The notes: generated by a model not told the origin, from the sequence alone. A stretch of 45,302 bases of DNA from an uncultured Burkholderiales bacterium (GCA_903871545.1 CAIQHG010000016.1:1-45302), one strand, 5' to 3'. Shown: positions 16,786-26,383, numbered from the stretch's first letter. Program-made: numbers and translations.

Positions 16786-17610
16786 ATGAATAAAGAACGA
16801 CCCAAATTTCCGTTGCAGCTAGATTCTTTAGAGCCGAAAAAAAACTTAAACCCTCAGTCCGCGCTTGGAAAGAAGTCTTTGCCTCTGAAATCAAATCTGA
16901 ATTTCTCTAGCACCAAGCCTTTCAAAGGTGTTTTTGAGAGCCCAACGGGTGTGGGGTTAGATTCGGCTGCAGTGCGTGAGCACTTAATTCGCAAATTGGC
17001 TGAACAAGGGATTGAGGACGAATTGGTACTAAGTGCGATGTTAAATGTTGAGCGGCATAAGTTTGTGGATACCGCGCTAGTCAACCAGGCTTATGAGGAT
17101 ACGAGTTTGCCCATCGGTTTGGGGCAAACGATATCCAAGCCCAATGTGGTGGCTCGAATGATTGAGTTGCTTAGGCGAGGAAAAAATCTCTCCATCAATG
17201 GTAAATTAGGAAGGGTGCTGGAGATCGGCACGGGCTGCGGGTACCAAGCAGCGGTGCTGAGTTTGGTTTCTAAGGAGGTTTACAGCATTGAGCGGTTAAA
17301 AGGTCTTTTTGAGAAAGCCAAAGAAAACCTGAGACCTTTGAGGGTGCCTAATTTGCATTTGATATTTGGCGACGGAATGCTTGGCTATGAGTCTGGAGCG
17401 CCTTACAGCGCAATTATTGCGGCCGCAGGTGGTGAGAGTGTTCCCCAGGCGTGGCTGGATCAATTGGCCCTGGGCGGTAGGATCGTTGCCCCTGTCGTTA
17501 CTCAAAATAAATCTCAAGCTCTTGTTGTTATAGATAAGACTGAAGCAGGCTTTGTTAAATCTTTTTTCGAGCCCGTTCACTTTGTCCCTCTAAAATCTGG
17601 GATTAATTAG
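16786..17610 (+). CDS. pcm: Protein-L-isoaspartate O-methyltransferase
   Basis: A 274-residue cytosolic SAM-dependent methyltransferase that repairs isoaspartyl residues. Key segments are SAMLNVERHKFVD, DTSLPIGLGQTISKPNVVARM, the SAM motif LEIGTGCGYQAAVLS, VYSIERL, and FGDGMLGY. It is about 65 residues longer than E. coli Pcm; the extra part is a Lys/Pro/Ser/Leu-rich N-terminal extension (residues 1-60) without an evident domain. Related Burkholderiales enzymes also carry N-terminal extensions, so the start at 16786 is kept. Confidence 0.92.
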   Translation: MNKERPKFPLQLDSLEPKKNLNPQSALGKKSLPLKSNLNFSSTKPFKGVFESPTGVGLDSAAVREHLIRKLAEQGIEDELVLSAMLNVERHKFVDTALVNQAYEDTSLPIGLGQTISKPNVVARMIELLRRGKNLSINGKLGRVLEIGTGCGYQAAVLSLVSKEVYSIERLKGLFEKAKENLRPLRVPNLHLIFGDGMLGYESGAPYSAIIAAAGGESVPQAWLDQLALGGRIVAPVVTQNKSQALVVIDKTEAGFVKSFFEPVHFVPLKSGIN

Positions 17611-17629
17611 CATTGTATGGAGATAATTG

Positions 17630-18694
17630 ATGCTCGCTTTTAGGCAATTTTTTGATGCGGTCGGGCGCTGTACGCAACAAAATTTTTATACAACTTCGCT
17701 ATTTTTAATGGCGATGAGCCTAACGGCGTGCTCGAGCACCCACCCGATCAAGATCCCTGCGCCTGTGATTGATCATTCACTTCAAAAATCGGGGACGAAA
17801 GACTCACCTGACGAAGCCACTGTAAAAGCTGCAACCTCCCCAGTGCTTGAATCAACTATTAAGCCAGGTTATTACACCGTAAAGTCGGGCGATACATTAA
17901 TTCATATTTCACTTGATAACGGGCAAAATTGGAAAGATTTGGTGAGGTGGAATAATCTTGATAATCCTAACCGCATCGAGGTTGGACAAGTTTTGCGTGT
18001 TTTGCCTCCCGAGTCAAATGTGAGCTCTGAGGGGGTTGTTGTAAGACCTGTTGGCCCTCAAAATAACCCAACCCCAGCGGCGCCCCCTCCAAGTGTCGCT
18101 AGCTCATCCACTGCGTCAAACCCAACCACTTCAGCGACCACGACATCAACCCATGCAGGAAGTTCTTCAAGCGGCGCAGTGAGCGCAACGGCCACGGGTG
18201 CCGCAGGCACTGGTGTTGGAGCAGTAGCAACAACGGCAACTACGGCAGCCACTGCATCTACGCCGGCTACGCCGACCCCACGCGCTACTCCTTCCCCTTC
18301 AGTGGTTTCCGGCGAAAACTCATCAGATACCCCCTCCTTCATATGGCCCTCGTCGGGCAAAGTAATTGTTAATTTTGATGAAGCAAAAAATAAAGGCATT
18401 GACATTGGCGGCAAATTAGGCGAGCCTGTGCTCGCTGCTGCAGATGGGAAAGTTGTTTACTCAGGCTCTGGGCTTAGGGGATACGGCAATTTAATCATCA
18501 TTAAACACAATAATACCTACCTTACAGCTTATGCTCACAACCAAACGTTGATCGCCAAAGAGGATCAGCAGGTCAAGCAAGGACAAAAAATTGCAGAGTT
18601 GGGTAATGGCGATTCGGATCAACCATTGGTACATTTTGAGATTAGAAAGCTTGGCAAACCGGTTGATCCACTTAAATGGTTACCCCAACGTTGA
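17630..18694 (+). CDS. nlpD: Lipoprotein NlpD: LysM plus degenerate LytM (M23) domain
   Basis: 354 residues from ATG 17630 (GGAG upstream; the TTG just before is ignored). A lipobox SLTAC predicts a lipid-anchored outer-membrane protein. A LysM domain (about residues 83-125: [14 protein letters not shown] to VGQVLRVLP) binds peptidoglycan. A Thr/Ala/Ser/Pro-rich linker of about 90 residues leads to the C-terminal M23-like domain. The first zinc His of active M23 enzymes is replaced (NKGIDIGGK), and the end reads VHFEIR. This fits NlpD proteins, which activate the amidase AmiC during septum splitting instead of cutting the wall. Its last bases overlap rlmD by 19 nt. Confidence 0.93.
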   Translation: MLAFRQFFDAVGRCTQQNFYTTSLFLMAMSLTACSSTHPIKIPAPVIDHSLQKSGTKDSPDEATVKAATSPVLESTIKPGYYTVKSGDTLIHISLDNGQNWKDLVRWNNLDNPNRIEVGQVLRVLPPESNVSSEGVVVRPVGPQNNPTPAAPPPSVASSSTASNPTTSATTTSTHAGSSSSGAVSATATGAAGTGVGAVATTATTAATASTPATPTPRATPSPSVVSGENSSDTPSFIWPSSGKVIVNFDEAKNKGIDIGGKLGEPVLAAADGKVVYSGSGLRGYGNLIIIKHNNTYLTAYAHNQTLIAKEDQQVKQGQKIAELGNGDSDQPLVHFEIRKLGKPVDPLKWLPQR

Positions 18695-20208
18695 GACACA
18701 AATCTAGATCAAGAGCGAAAGGAGTTGTCTCCAAAGAGAGTGACTCCTTGGATCCCGCTTTTTACGCAAGTGCTCCGACCTACTTTATCGAGTCCTTGGA
18801 CCTAGAGGGGCGAGGGGTCAGCAGAAGAGAGGACGGCAAAGTCATTTTTATAGAAGGCGCTCTGCCCTTTGAGAACGTTAAAGCACAAATTAATATTAGA
18901 AAGCCCAAATTTGAAGAGGGCGTATGCGTTCAAGTTCTAAATGAATCGTCACAACGCGTTAAACCTGAGTGTGACTATTTTGGATTAAAGAGAACAAATT
19001 GTGGGGGTTGTAAGATGCAACACTTGCACGGAAGCGCTCAGATTGCAATTAAACAAAGAGTACTTGAGGATAATTTATGGCATATCGGTAAAGTCAAGCC
19101 TCTGCAGATTATGCGAGCCGTACAAGGCCCCCAGTGGGGGTATCGTTATAGGGCTCGTTTATCGGTTCGTTATGTGAGGGCCAGAGAGCAGGCTTTGGTT
19201 GGGTTTCATGAGCGGCAAAGCCGCTACGTTGCTGACATACACTCTTGTTCGATACTGCCAAAGCATGTGAGCGACATGCTCTTGCCTCTTAGGGATTTAA
19301 TCAGCTCATTAAAAGTGCGAGAAAGCTGTCCGCAAATTGAAGTTGCCTGCGCTGATCAGGTCACTGCATTGGTACTAAGGCATTTGGAGCCGCTTGAAGG
19401 CCCCGATATGGAGCTTTTAAAAGTTTTTGCTGACTTGTACAACGTTCAGTGGTGGCTTCAACCCAGTGGCACTGATTCTTTGCATCTGATGGATGAGAGC
19501 GAGCCCTCCAAGTTGGCGTACAGCATTGAGGAGTTTGGTGTGAGAATGCCTTATCGTCCCTCAGACTTTACCCAGGTCAACCCCCATATCAATGAGGTAT
19601 TGGTTTCCAAAGCAATTAAGTACCTACAACTCAAAAGCGGAGAAAGGGTGGTGGATTGGTTTTGTGGCTTAGGTAACTTTACGTTGCCACTTGCCACAAT
19701 CGCCTGCGAAGTTCTTGGCGTAGAGGGCAGTGAGACCTTAGTTGCCAGAGCTGAGGAAAATTATGCCCTCAACCAACTAAGACGCGCTAGTCCCTTAAGC
19801 GCAAGTGCAGCTTTTTCACTAAAACCTTTAAGCCCCACTCGTTTTGTAGTTAGAAATCTCTTTGAGATGACTCCCGAGGTGCTGTGGGCTGATGGGGCCT
19901 ATGACAAATGGTTAATTGATCCGCCTAGGGAGGGCTGCATGGCGCTGGTAAAAGCACTGGCCCAGATTAGTCAATTGAAAAGTGTCAAAGATGACTCTAA
20001 TCTACAAAGTCCAAAAGGCGCCTGGAATCCGCCTAAACGAATTGTTTATGTGAGTTGCAATCCAGCTACTTTGGCCAGAGATGCGCAGATTTTGGTACAT
20101 GAGGCTGGCTACATTTGCAGCTCAGCTGGTGTTGTCAACATGTTCCCCCAAACCGCTCACGTTGAAAGCGTAGCCGTCTTTGATTGGCCCGTTCCATCAC
20201 AAGTTTGA
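18676..20208 (+). CDS. rlmD: 23S rRNA (uracil-1939-C5)-methyltransferase RlmD
   Basis: 510 residues. A TRAM domain (about 30-90) precedes an iron-sulfur cluster motif [14 protein letters not shown] (about 98-111), the fourth Cys probably in DIHSCSI. The SAM site is [16 protein letters not shown], the Asp-Pro-Pro-Arg motif is LIDPPREGC, and the catalytic nucleophile is in [12 protein letters not shown] (about C461). A loop of about 20 residues before that motif is longer than in E. coli. The gene overlaps nlpD by 19 nt, so translation is probably coupled. In many relatives rpoS lies between these two genes. Confidence 0.94.
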   Translation: MVTPTLRHKSRSRAKGVVSKESDSLDPAFYASAPTYFIESLDLEGRGVSRREDGKVIFIEGALPFENVKAQINIRKPKFEEGVCVQVLNESSQRVKPECDYFGLKRTNCGGCKMQHLHGSAQIAIKQRVLEDNLWHIGKVKPLQIMRAVQGPQWGYRYRARLSVRYVRAREQALVGFHERQSRYVADIHSCSILPKHVSDMLLPLRDLISSLKVRESCPQIEVACADQVTALVLRHLEPLEGPDMELLKVFADLYNVQWWLQPSGTDSLHLMDESEPSKLAYSIEEFGVRMPYRPSDFTQVNPHINEVLVSKAIKYLQLKSGERVVDWFCGLGNFTLPLATIACEVLGVEGSETLVARAEENYALNQLRRASPLSASAAFSLKPLSPTRFVVRNLFEMTPEVLWADGAYDKWLIDPPREGCMALVKALAQISQLKSVKDDSNLQSPKGAWNPPKRIVYVSCNPATLARDAQILVHEAGYICSSAGVVNMFPQTAHVESVAVFDWPVPSQV

Positions 20209-20375
20209 AAAGATTCCTCATGCAAAAATCTGGCGTAGGTTTTGATTTGGAAGTGTGCGCATGCTTACGTATTTAAATCGAAAAATCCAGGTGAATTACA
20301 CAATTAGCCTTCAATTTTCAACCTCCAGACCCAGTAAAACCAAAAAATAAAGAACTTTACTGAGCATCCCAATAA

Positions 20376-20410
20376 AAAAGTCCCAAAGGCAACAAACCTA
20401 CGGGACTTTT
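20376..20410. terminator. Bidirectional rho-independent terminator
   Basis: AAAAGTCCC (20376-20384) pairs perfectly with GGGACTTTT (20402-20410), giving an A/T-flanked GC stem that can stop transcription on both strands. It lies between the convergent rlmD and BI-1-like genes, in a 280-nt gap without other genes. Confidence 0.75.
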
Positions 20411-20413
20411 AGG

Positions 20414-20439
20414 GGCTTAAGTGAGCGACCACTTAAGCC
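20414..20439. repeat. Perfect 10-bp hairpin next to the terminator
   Basis: GGCTTAAGTG (20414-20423) and CACTTAAGCC (20430-20439) form a perfect stem around a 6-nt loop, three bases after the bidirectional terminator. No T-tract follows on either strand. It may stabilise the 3' end of the BI-1-like mRNA. Confidence 0.6.
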
Positions 20440-20487
20440 GGGTGAAGCTTAATCTGAATGAATTAAGTATTGATCTAAGCTGCTTAA

Positions 20488-21177
20488 TTACTCTCGCTCG
20501 CCGCCTAGAATTCCAAGCAAAGCCAATAAACTTTGGAAGACATTGATGATGTCTAAATAAAGAGTCAAAGTGGCTGATATGTAATTTGTCTCACCGCCGT
20601 CCACAATTTGCTTGAGGTCGTAGAGCATGTAGGCGCTGAAAATACCAATTGAGGCAACGGAGATGACCAACATGACAGCGGTTGAACCAATGAAAATGTT
20701 GATCAAACTTCCAGCAATCAGCATTATCACCCCAACAAAGAGCCATTTACCCAATGAAGAGAGATCGCGTTTGATTATGGTTGAAAGACTTGCCATTGCA
20801 AAGAAAACGCCTGCGGTGCCAGCAAAAGCAGTCATAACAAGTTCGCCGCCGTTTTTGAAACCCAGAACCGTACCAATGAGACTGGAAAGCATCAGCCCCA
20901 TAAAGAATGTGAAACCAAGGAGCACGTACACCCCGGTTATGGATTCTTTGGTTTTCTCAATTGCAAATATGCCGCCGAAAGCGATTGCTAAAAATAGCAA
21001 ACTACCCATAAAGCCCATTCTCTGCGTAATACCCGACTCAACACCTATCCATGCGCCCAACACAGTTGGAACCATGGTCAAAGCAAGCAACCAATAAGTG
21101 TTGCGAAGCACCCGGTTCTTTACCTGTAAGTCTGAGACTGCGTAAGGATATCCAGTGGTTTCAAATTGATTGTTCAT
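20488..21177 (-). CDS. Bax inhibitor-1 family membrane protein (YccA-like)
   Basis: 229 residues from ATG 21177, which has TTGGAGTT in good position; a longer frame reaches 21246 but has no ribosome site. Seven hydrophobic segments start near residue 25. The family motifs FFAMASLSTI, SAYMLYDLKQIVDGG and LYLDIINVFQSLLALLG (with the two conserved acidic residues) are present. E. coli YccA modulates FtsH proteolysis of membrane proteins; other members act as calcium leak channels. The downstream bidirectional terminator ends the transcript. Confidence 0.9.
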   Translation of the reverse strand: MNNQFETTGYPYAVSDLQVKNRVLRNTYWLLALTMVPTVLGAWIGVESGITQRMGFMGSLLFLAIAFGGIFAIEKTKESITGVYVLLGFTFFMGLMLSSLIGTVLGFKNGGELVMTAFAGTAGVFFAMASLSTIIKRDLSSLGKWLFVGVIMLIAGSLINIFIGSTAVMLVISVASIGIFSAYMLYDLKQIVDGGETNYISATLTLYLDIINVFQSLLALLGILGGERE

Positions 21178-21383
21178 TTGTAACTCCAAAAAGTATTCAA
21201 TAAAGACACGTACATATTTTAGGTCATTTCTGCGGAAATCAATCATTAACCTTATTGAACAAGGTCAAACCGCACTCAAGTATTATCGTTGACTTACGGA
21301 GTTTAGGTTTTTTTAGCTAAAAAGGTCATGGCTGTCTAGTTTAAAATGTTTGAGTTGTTAATACTAATGTTTAAGGTAAATCC

Positions 21384-21800
21384 ATGAGAATCAAACACTA
21401 TCTGGAAAACGCTGACGTCAAGCTGATATTGGCGGCAAGTGAGGCTGAAGCCCATAAACACAATTGGGTAGTCTCAATTGCTGTGGTTGATGATGGTGGG
21501 CACTTACTTGGGTTCAGTCGCCTGGACTCGGCCGCTCCTTTCTCTGCGCATATGGCCCCTGCAAAGGCCAACACTGCTGCTTTAGCTCGTAAAGAGACCA
21601 AAGTATATGAGGACATAATCAACGGGGGCAGGTATGCGTTCTTAACTGCACCAGATGTAGACGGTTTGTTGGAGGGCGGGGTGCCAATACTCAAAGACGG
21701 ACAGGTCATTGGTGCGGTGGGCGTCAGCGGTGTTAAATCCAACGAGGATGTCCAAATTGCAAAGGCCGGCATAGAGGCTTTTTATAAACAACACCCGTGA
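21384..21800 (+). CDS. GlcG/HbpS-like (DUF336) protein
   Basis: 138 residues matching the GlcG/HbpS family: SIAVVDDGGHLLGFSRLDSA near residue 30, then the AxxKAxTA-like stretch APAKANTAALARKE and GGVPILKDGQVIGAVGVSG. The family includes heme-binding HbpS and the GlcG protein encoded near glycolate oxidase. No glycolate genes are present here. It is cytosolic or secreted without a visible signal peptide. Alone between the BI-1-like gene and ppsR, its role is not indicated by context. Confidence 0.85.
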   Translation: MRIKHYLENADVKLILAASEAEAHKHNWVVSIAVVDDGGHLLGFSRLDSAAPFSAHMAPAKANTAALARKETKVYEDIINGGRYAFLTAPDVDGLLEGGVPILKDGQVIGAVGVSGVKSNEDVQIAKAGIEAFYKQHP

Positions 21801-21811
21801 ACCATTAGCGC

Positions 21812-21842
21812 ACTAAATGGGGGCGTTCTACGACCATTTAGT
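21812..21842. repeat. Inverted repeat between glcG-like and ppsR genes
   Basis: ACTAAATGG (21812-21820) and CCATTTAGT (21834-21842) are perfect complements and overlap the ppsR stop codon. The position between convergent genes suggests a terminator or mRNA-end hairpin, but no T-run follows. Confidence 0.45.
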
Positions 21843-22659
21843 AGGTAAGGGTCTCTGGCTTGATTTCTTGCAAAATGGTCGTGGCTATTTCTTCGATACT
21901 TTTTGTGGTTGTTGAAAGCCAGCGAATTCCTGCCCTACGCATCATTGCTTCAGCTTCCCTAACCTCGTGCTGACAATTCTCAAGTTTTGCATACTTGGAG
22001 TTGGGGCGCCTTTCATGGCGAATTTCACTCAAACGATCTGGGTGAATGGAGAGGCCAAATATTTTTTTAATATGTGGTTTTAAAGCCTCTGGGAGCTGTT
22101 GGCGCTCAAAGTCTTCTGGAATAAGTGGGTAGTTTGAGGCCTTTAGGCCGTGTTGCATGGCTAGGTAAAGACTTGTTGGTGTTTTACCGCTGCGGCTGAC
22201 ACCAACCAAGATAACATCTGACAGGTCAAGATCTCTATTGAGTTGGCCATCGTCATGAGCAAGGCTAAAGTTAATGGCCTCGATCCTGTCGTGGTAAGCA
22301 CGACTTTTACTGACATCGGAAAAGCGACCAATTCTGTGATTCGATTTAATACCGAACTCTTCTTCAAGGGGGTGGACAAAGGTGCCAAACATGTCCATTA
22401 ACTTGCCCTCACAGTGATCTTTAACGACCTCAAATACTTCTGTGTTAGCTAAGGTAGTGAAGACGATTGGTCGTCTGCCCTCCATTTGACCAATATGGTT
22501 GATCTGCCTAACGGCTTGGTAAGCTTTGTCCACGGTATCAACAAAAGGTAGTCTAATGTGGCGAGGGGTGAGCTCAAACTGAGCCAAAATGGCATTGCCA
22601 AAGGTTTCTGCCGTAATGCCAGTACCATCAGACACAAAGAAAACAGTGTAGTTATGCAT
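21838..22659 (-). CDS. ppsR: PEP synthase regulatory protein (bifunctional kinase/pyrophosphorylase, DUF299)
   Basis: A 273-residue cytosolic enzyme that inactivates PEP synthase by ADP-dependent phosphorylation of the Thr next to its catalytic His and reactivates it with phosphate. Family motifs are FFVSDGTGITAETFGNAIL at the N-terminus, DVILVGVSRSGKTPTSLYLA with a P-loop (about residues 148-165), YPLIPEDF, and IFGLSIHPDRLSEIR. It is divergent from its target ppsA, which is the classic arrangement. Confidence 0.95.
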   Translation of the reverse strand: MHNYTVFFVSDGTGITAETFGNAILAQFELTPRHIRLPFVDTVDKAYQAVRQINHIGQMEGRRPIVFTTLANTEVFEVVKDHCEGKLMDMFGTFVHPLEEEFGIKSNHRIGRFSDVSKSRAYHDRIEAINFSLAHDDGQLNRDLDLSDVILVGVSRSGKTPTSLYLAMQHGLKASNYPLIPEDFERQQLPEALKPHIKKIFGLSIHPDRLSEIRHERRPNSKYAKLENCQHEVREAEAMMRRAGIRWLSTTTKSIEEIATTILQEIKPETLTY

Positions 22660-22770
22660 GGAAATTTAATGTTGAGCGTGAAAAAAAACTTATCATCTAA
22701 AAAAATGCCTAAGCTCACGGGTTAAATACGGTGAGAAACTTTTAGTTTTTTAATTCATCTTAAGGACACC

Positions 22771-22782
22771 AAGGTATACCTT
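22771..22782. promoter_or_regulatory. 12-bp perfect palindrome in the ppsR-ppsA divergent region
   Basis: AAGGTATACCTT is a perfect palindrome, flanked by a TTAAGG box 10 nt upstream. It is about 110 nt from the ppsR start and 180 nt from the ppsA start, so it could be an operator shared by both genes. This is inferred from symmetry and position only. Confidence 0.35.
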
Positions 22783-22803
22783 AAAATGAGTTTTATTTTA
22801 ACG

Positions 22804-22867
22804 AAACGCCCCCCATGTACATCCCATTAAACCAACAACATTCAAATTTGGATGTGCTGGGGCGTTT
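22804..22867 (+). promoter_or_regulatory. Two-tier hairpin in the ppsA leader, possible attenuator
   Basis: AAACGCCCC (22804-22812) pairs with GGGGCGTTT (22859-22867). Inside, ACATCC (22819-22824) pairs with GGATGT (22850-22855), leaving a loop of about 25 nt. The outer stem ends in GTTTTC, a short T-run. It lies about 95 nt before the ppsA start. It could be an intrinsic terminator-like leader of ppsA or the end of a short leader RNA. Confidence 0.45.
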
Positions 22868-22960
22868 TCAGTCCGCGGGTCTAAAGTTGGGTGAGCATAT
22901 CTTCCCCACTCTAAAGATACGAACCCGGGACCCAAAGGTTTTAACTTCTGGAGTACTTTT

Positions 22961-25357
22961 ATGTCTAACTTATTTGATTCGACCGCCTTGGTCGTGCCTT
23001 TTGAGAAACTGAGGATGACCGACGTGGAGTCGGTGGGCGGGAAAAACGCCAGTCTTGGGGAGATGATTTCTCAACTTCCATCTGGCGTAAAGGTTCCAAC
23101 AGGATTTGCTACTACAGCACATGCCTTCAAAGAGTTTTTAAGGTTTGAGGGCTTGAGCGAGAGAATCGAACAACGCCTCTCAAACTTGGACACAGAGGAC
23201 GTAAGGGAGCTTTCCAAAGCAGGCTCAGACATTAGGGGATGGATCTTAAACCAACCTTTCCCCAAAGATTTGGAAACACAAATTGCAAGCGCCTTTAAAG
23301 CGTTGAACGCCGATCAAACTGAGGCTTCTTACGCTGTGCGTTCCTCAGCCACAGCGGAGGATTTGCCGGATGCCTCTTTTGCAGGTCAACAAGAAACGTT
23401 CTTAAACGTAGTTGGCCTGACAGATATTTTGCATAAGATGAAGGAGGTTTTTGCCTCTCTTTACAACGACCGCGCCATAAGCTACAGGGTTCATAAAGGT
23501 TTTGCTCACGCCGGAGTTGCTTTGTCAGCGGGTGTGCAACGAATGGTGCGATCTGATAAGGGCTCTGCTGGTGTAATGTTCACCATCGATACTGAATCTG
23601 GATTTGAGGACGTGGTGTTCATTACATCTAGCTACGGACTTGGGGAGACTGTCGTTCAAGGCGCAGTCAATCCAGATGAGTTCTATGTTCACAAGCCCAT
23701 GAGTCGAGCCGGTAAGAGAGCCATTATTAGGCGAAGTTTGGGCTCTAAGCTCATTCAAATGACTTTCACCAGTGCGTTGGAAAAAAAGCAAAGCGGACAA
23801 CTTGTAAAAACCATTGACGTTCCCGTAGAACAAAGAAATAGGTACTCGCTCACGGACTCTGATGTTGAGCAACTCGCTAAATACGCCCTGATCATTGAAG
23901 ATCATTACGCGCGCCCTATGGATATCGAGTGGGGAAAGGACGGGATAGACGGTCAAATATACATCCTACAAGCAAGACCAGAGACCGTAAAGAGCCAACA
24001 AAAGGGAAAGGCTGAGATGCGCTACACCCTCAAAGGTACTAGTAAAGTGCTTGCTGAGGGGCGTGCGATTGGGCAGAAAATTGGAACTGGCCCCGTCCGC
24101 CTTGTTCACTCCACTGCGCAGATGGATCAGGTCCAAGCAGGAGACATCTTGGTCACAGATATGACCGATCCCAACTGGGAGCCTGTCATGAAAAGGGCCA
24201 GCGCGATTGTGACCAACAGGGGTGGACGCACCTGTCACGCTGCCATTATTGCTCGAGAATTAGGGATTCCTGCCGTTGTGGGGTGTGGGGATGCGACTGA
24301 GAAATTGGTTGACCGGACACTGGTGACAGTGAGTTGCGCAGAGGGCGATACGGGTTTTGTTTACGATGGTCTGCTTGAGACTGAGGTGACTGAGGTAGAG
24401 CGAGGTACGATGCCTAAGATTGCTACCAAAATCATGATGAATGTTGGCAACCCTCAGTTGGCATTTGATTTTGCCCAACTACCCAACGAAGGCGTGGGCC
24501 TTGCACGACTTGAATTCATCATTAATAACAACATTGGTGTGCACCCTAAAGCTATTTTGGAGTATCCAAATTTGGACCCTGACCTCAAAAAAGCGGTGGA
24601 ATCGGTTGCAAGAGGCCACAACTCACCCAAAGGTTTTTATGTGGACAAAGTTGCCGAGGGGATTGCCACGATCGCGGCTGCTTTTTGGCCTAAACCCGTT
24701 ATCGTTAGGCTGTCAGACTTTAAGTCAAATGAGTACCGCAAATTGATTGGTGGCTCTCGCTACGAGCCCGAGGAGGAAAATCCCATGCTTGGTTTCAGAG
24801 GGGCCGCTCGGTACTTGGCAAATGATTTCAGACCTGCTTTTCAAATGGAGTGTGAAGCCGTCAAACGAGTCCGCAACGAGATGGGGCTCACCAATGTTCA
24901 GTTGATGGTGCCATTTGTGAGGACTTTGGGGCAAGCCAAGGCCGTCATAGAGTTACTTGCAAACTTCGGGCTAAAGCGAGGTCAAGACGAATTGAAGGTT
25001 TTGATGATGTGTGAGATACCTAGTAACGCAGTGCTCGCCGATCAATTTCTAGAGTTTTTTGACGGCTTTTCTATTGGCTCTAACGACTTAACGCAGCTCA
25101 CTTTGGGACTTGACAGGGATTCAGGGATGCCCCTTTTGGCGGCTGATTTTGATGAGCGTGATCCTGCGGTTCAGGCGCTGCTTAAAAATGCAATCAATGC
25201 GTGTTTAAAAAGCGGAAAGTACGTCGGTATTTGCGGGCAAGGTCCGAGCGACCACCCTGACTTTGCGCATTGGTTGGTGGACCAAGGTATTTCATCGATC
25301 TCCTTGAATCCAGATAGTGTGATTGGGACATGGAAGTCGATCGGAGAAAAGAAGTAA
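22961..25357 (+). CDS. ppsA: Phosphoenolpyruvate synthase
   Basis: 798 residues. It converts pyruvate and ATP to PEP, AMP and phosphate for gluconeogenesis. The N-terminal ATP-grasp domain begins [14 protein letters not shown] and includes [20 protein letters not shown]. The swivelling phosphohistidine domain carries [15 protein letters not shown], with catalytic His about residue 426 and the PpsR-target Thr about 424. The C-terminal PEP/pyruvate barrel includes [19 protein letters not shown] and the catalytic Cys in [11 protein letters not shown]. Its regulator ppsR is divergent upstream. Confidence 0.97.
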   Translation: MSNLFDSTALVVPFEKLRMTDVESVGGKNASLGEMISQLPSGVKVPTGFATTAHAFKEFLRFEGLSERIEQRLSNLDTEDVRELSKAGSDIRGWILNQPFPKDLETQIASAFKALNADQTEASYAVRSSATAEDLPDASFAGQQETFLNVVGLTDILHKMKEVFASLYNDRAISYRVHKGFAHAGVALSAGVQRMVRSDKGSAGVMFTIDTESGFEDVVFITSSYGLGETVVQGAVNPDEFYVHKPMSRAGKRAIIRRSLGSKLIQMTFTSALEKKQSGQLVKTIDVPVEQRNRYSLTDSDVEQLAKYALIIEDHYARPMDIEWGKDGIDGQIYILQARPETVKSQQKGKAEMRYTLKGTSKVLAEGRAIGQKIGTGPVRLVHSTAQMDQVQAGDILVTDMTDPNWEPVMKRASAIVTNRGGRTCHAAIIARELGIPAVVGCGDATEKLVDRTLVTVSCAEGDTGFVYDGLLETEVTEVERGTMPKIATKIMMNVGNPQLAFDFAQLPNEGVGLARLEFIINNNIGVHPKAILEYPNLDPDLKKAVESVARGHNSPKGFYVDKVAEGIATIAAAFWPKPVIVRLSDFKSNEYRKLIGGSRYEPEEENPMLGFRGAARYLANDFRPAFQMECEAVKRVRNEMGLTNVQLMVPFVRTLGQAKAVIELLANFGLKRGQDELKVLMMCEIPSNAVLADQFLEFFDGFSIGSNDLTQLTLGLDRDSGMPLLAADFDERDPAVQALLKNAINACLKSGKYVGICGQGPSDHPDFAHWLVDQGISSISLNPDSVIGTWKSIGEKK

Positions 25358-25585
25358 AATACTTCTAAAGTATGCATTTTTAGATAGATTTATTAATATT
25401 GGCGTAAGACTTGGTTCTTCAGGACGGGGATTTAAGCCGGGTTTTAATTTGCATAATCCCTTTTGTAAATTCCACGCTCTAATTTAAGCTTACGAATTTA
25501 ACTAGCTTTAAGTTGAGGGGGGGGAGTGAAAAGTGCAGTTTGGGGGCATTACAAGATCATCTTATTACCAACACTGGGTATGAAT
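25358..25585. other. Intergenic between ppsA and the rpsF promoter
   Basis: A 7-bp AT-rich hairpin (25350-25356 with 25360-25366) overlaps the ppsA stop codon and may be a weak terminator. The rest, to 25585, shows no ORF or RNA gene that I can support. Confidence 0.3.
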
Positions 25586-25615
25586 TTGCCAGAAGCTAGT
25601 GAAAATAGTTATAAT
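25586..25615 (+). promoter_or_regulatory. Sigma-70 promoter of the rpsF operon
   Basis: TTGCCA (25586-25591) and TATAAT (25610-25615) are separated by 18 nt, a near-consensus housekeeping promoter. Transcription would start near 25622 and give a leader of about 60 nt ahead of rpsF. Confidence 0.75.
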
Positions 25616-25630
25616 GGTAGTCTTTGCCTT

Positions 25631-25660
25631 GCTCTACCGCGTCTAGACGCCGCGGGGGGC
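25631..25660 (+). promoter_or_regulatory. Possible S6:S18-binding leader structure ahead of rpsF
   Basis: The leader can fold GCTCT (25631-25635) with GGGGC (25656-25660) and CCGCG (25637-25641) with CGCGG (25651-25655), leaving a bulged A36 next to a CCG. Bacterial rpsF leaders often carry an autoregulatory motif bound by S6:S18 with a conserved CCG near a bulge. The resemblance is by eye, and a competing palindrome GCGTCTAGACGC is present. Confidence 0.35.
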
Positions 25661-25680
25661 TCAACCCACAAGGAGAGTTT

Positions 25681-26046
25681 ATGCGTCATTATGAAATCGT
25701 ACTTTTGATCCATCCTGATCAAAGTGAACAAGTACCTGCGATGCTCGATCGCTACAAGAGCATGATTACTGCAGGGGGCGGTGCAATTCACCGTATTGAA
25801 GATTGGGGTCGACGCCAATTGACTTACATGATCAACAAACTTGCCAAGGCTCACTACATTTGCGTGAACATTGAGGCCAGTCAAGAGATCATGGCCGAGC
25901 TTGAGCACGCATTTAAATTCAATGACGCAGTTTTGCGTCATCTGACTGTGTCCAAGAAAAAGGCTGAGACAGGCCCATCAGTCATGATGAAATCTGTTGA
26001 GCGCGAAGAAGCCCGTAAAGCTCAGCACTCTGAGTTTCAGGCCTAA
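25681..26046 (+). CDS. rpsF: 30S ribosomal protein S6
   Basis: 121 residues from ATG 25681, preceded by AAGGAGAG; the longer upstream frame is not used. The sequence [14 protein letters not shown], then [18 protein letters not shown] and HYICVNIEA is standard S6. It binds 16S rRNA together with S18, encoded two genes downstream. It is first in the rpsF-priB-rpsR-rplI operon, which has a near-consensus promoter upstream. Confidence 0.97.
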   Translation: MRHYEIVLLIHPDQSEQVPAMLDRYKSMITAGGGAIHRIEDWGRRQLTYMINKLAKAHYICVNIEASQEIMAELEHAFKFNDAVLRHLTVSKKKAETGPSVMMKSVEREEARKAQHSEFQA

Positions 26047-26081
26047 ATTTTCACCAGCAGCAGTTTATTCTTACGAAAGGC

Positions 26082-26369
26082 GTTAACCGAGTAGAACTGA
26101 GTGCAAAGATTGTTGAAAGATCTTCACCACGTTTTACCCCAGCTGGCTTACCTGCCCTTGATCTGATCTTAGAGCATGAGGCGGAACTAGAGGAGCTAGG
26201 ACACAAGCGAGTTGTGAAGCTGTCCATAAAAGCTTTGGTGATGGGCGATACGGTTAAGGCCCTATCTGATACATCTCTTGGGGCTGAGTTGAGGTTCTCA
26301 GGATTCTTGGTTTCACCTAAATCGTATAAAACTGTTATTTTTCATATTCAAGAAGTTTCAAAGTTATAA
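26082..26369 (+). CDS. priB: Primosomal replication protein N (PriB), non-canonical start
   Basis: Between rpsF and rpsR the frame ending at TAA 26367-26369 reads [20 protein letters not shown], then [35 protein letters not shown], and [20 protein letters not shown]. This is the single OB fold of PriB, which binds ssDNA and PriA during replication restart, in its usual operon place. Relatives begin with Met-Asn-Arg, but here the codon before Asn-Arg is GTT (26082-26084). Back to the in-frame TGA at 26031 there is no ATG, GTG, TTG or CTG. An ATT at 26067 is the other candidate. GAAAGG at 26075-26080 is the only Shine-Dalgarno-like run. The gene identity is firm; the start coordinate is not. 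Confidence 0.85.
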   Translation, partial: VNRVELSAKIVERSSPRFTPAGLPALDLILEHEAELEELGHKRVVKLSIKALVMGDTVKALSDTSLGAELRFSGFLVSPKSYKTVIFHIQEVSKL

Positions 26370-26383
26370 GGGAGGCTCAAATT

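Noticed and set aside
18058..18414. 118-residue minus-strand frame opposite nlpD
   Set aside because: It is low-complexity Val/Ala sequence created by the Ala/Thr-rich linker of nlpD on the other strand.
22815..23012. 65-residue frame upstream of ppsA
   Set aside because: It overlaps the leader hairpin and the ppsA start in another frame, and shows no protein-like pattern; a leader peptide is not supported.
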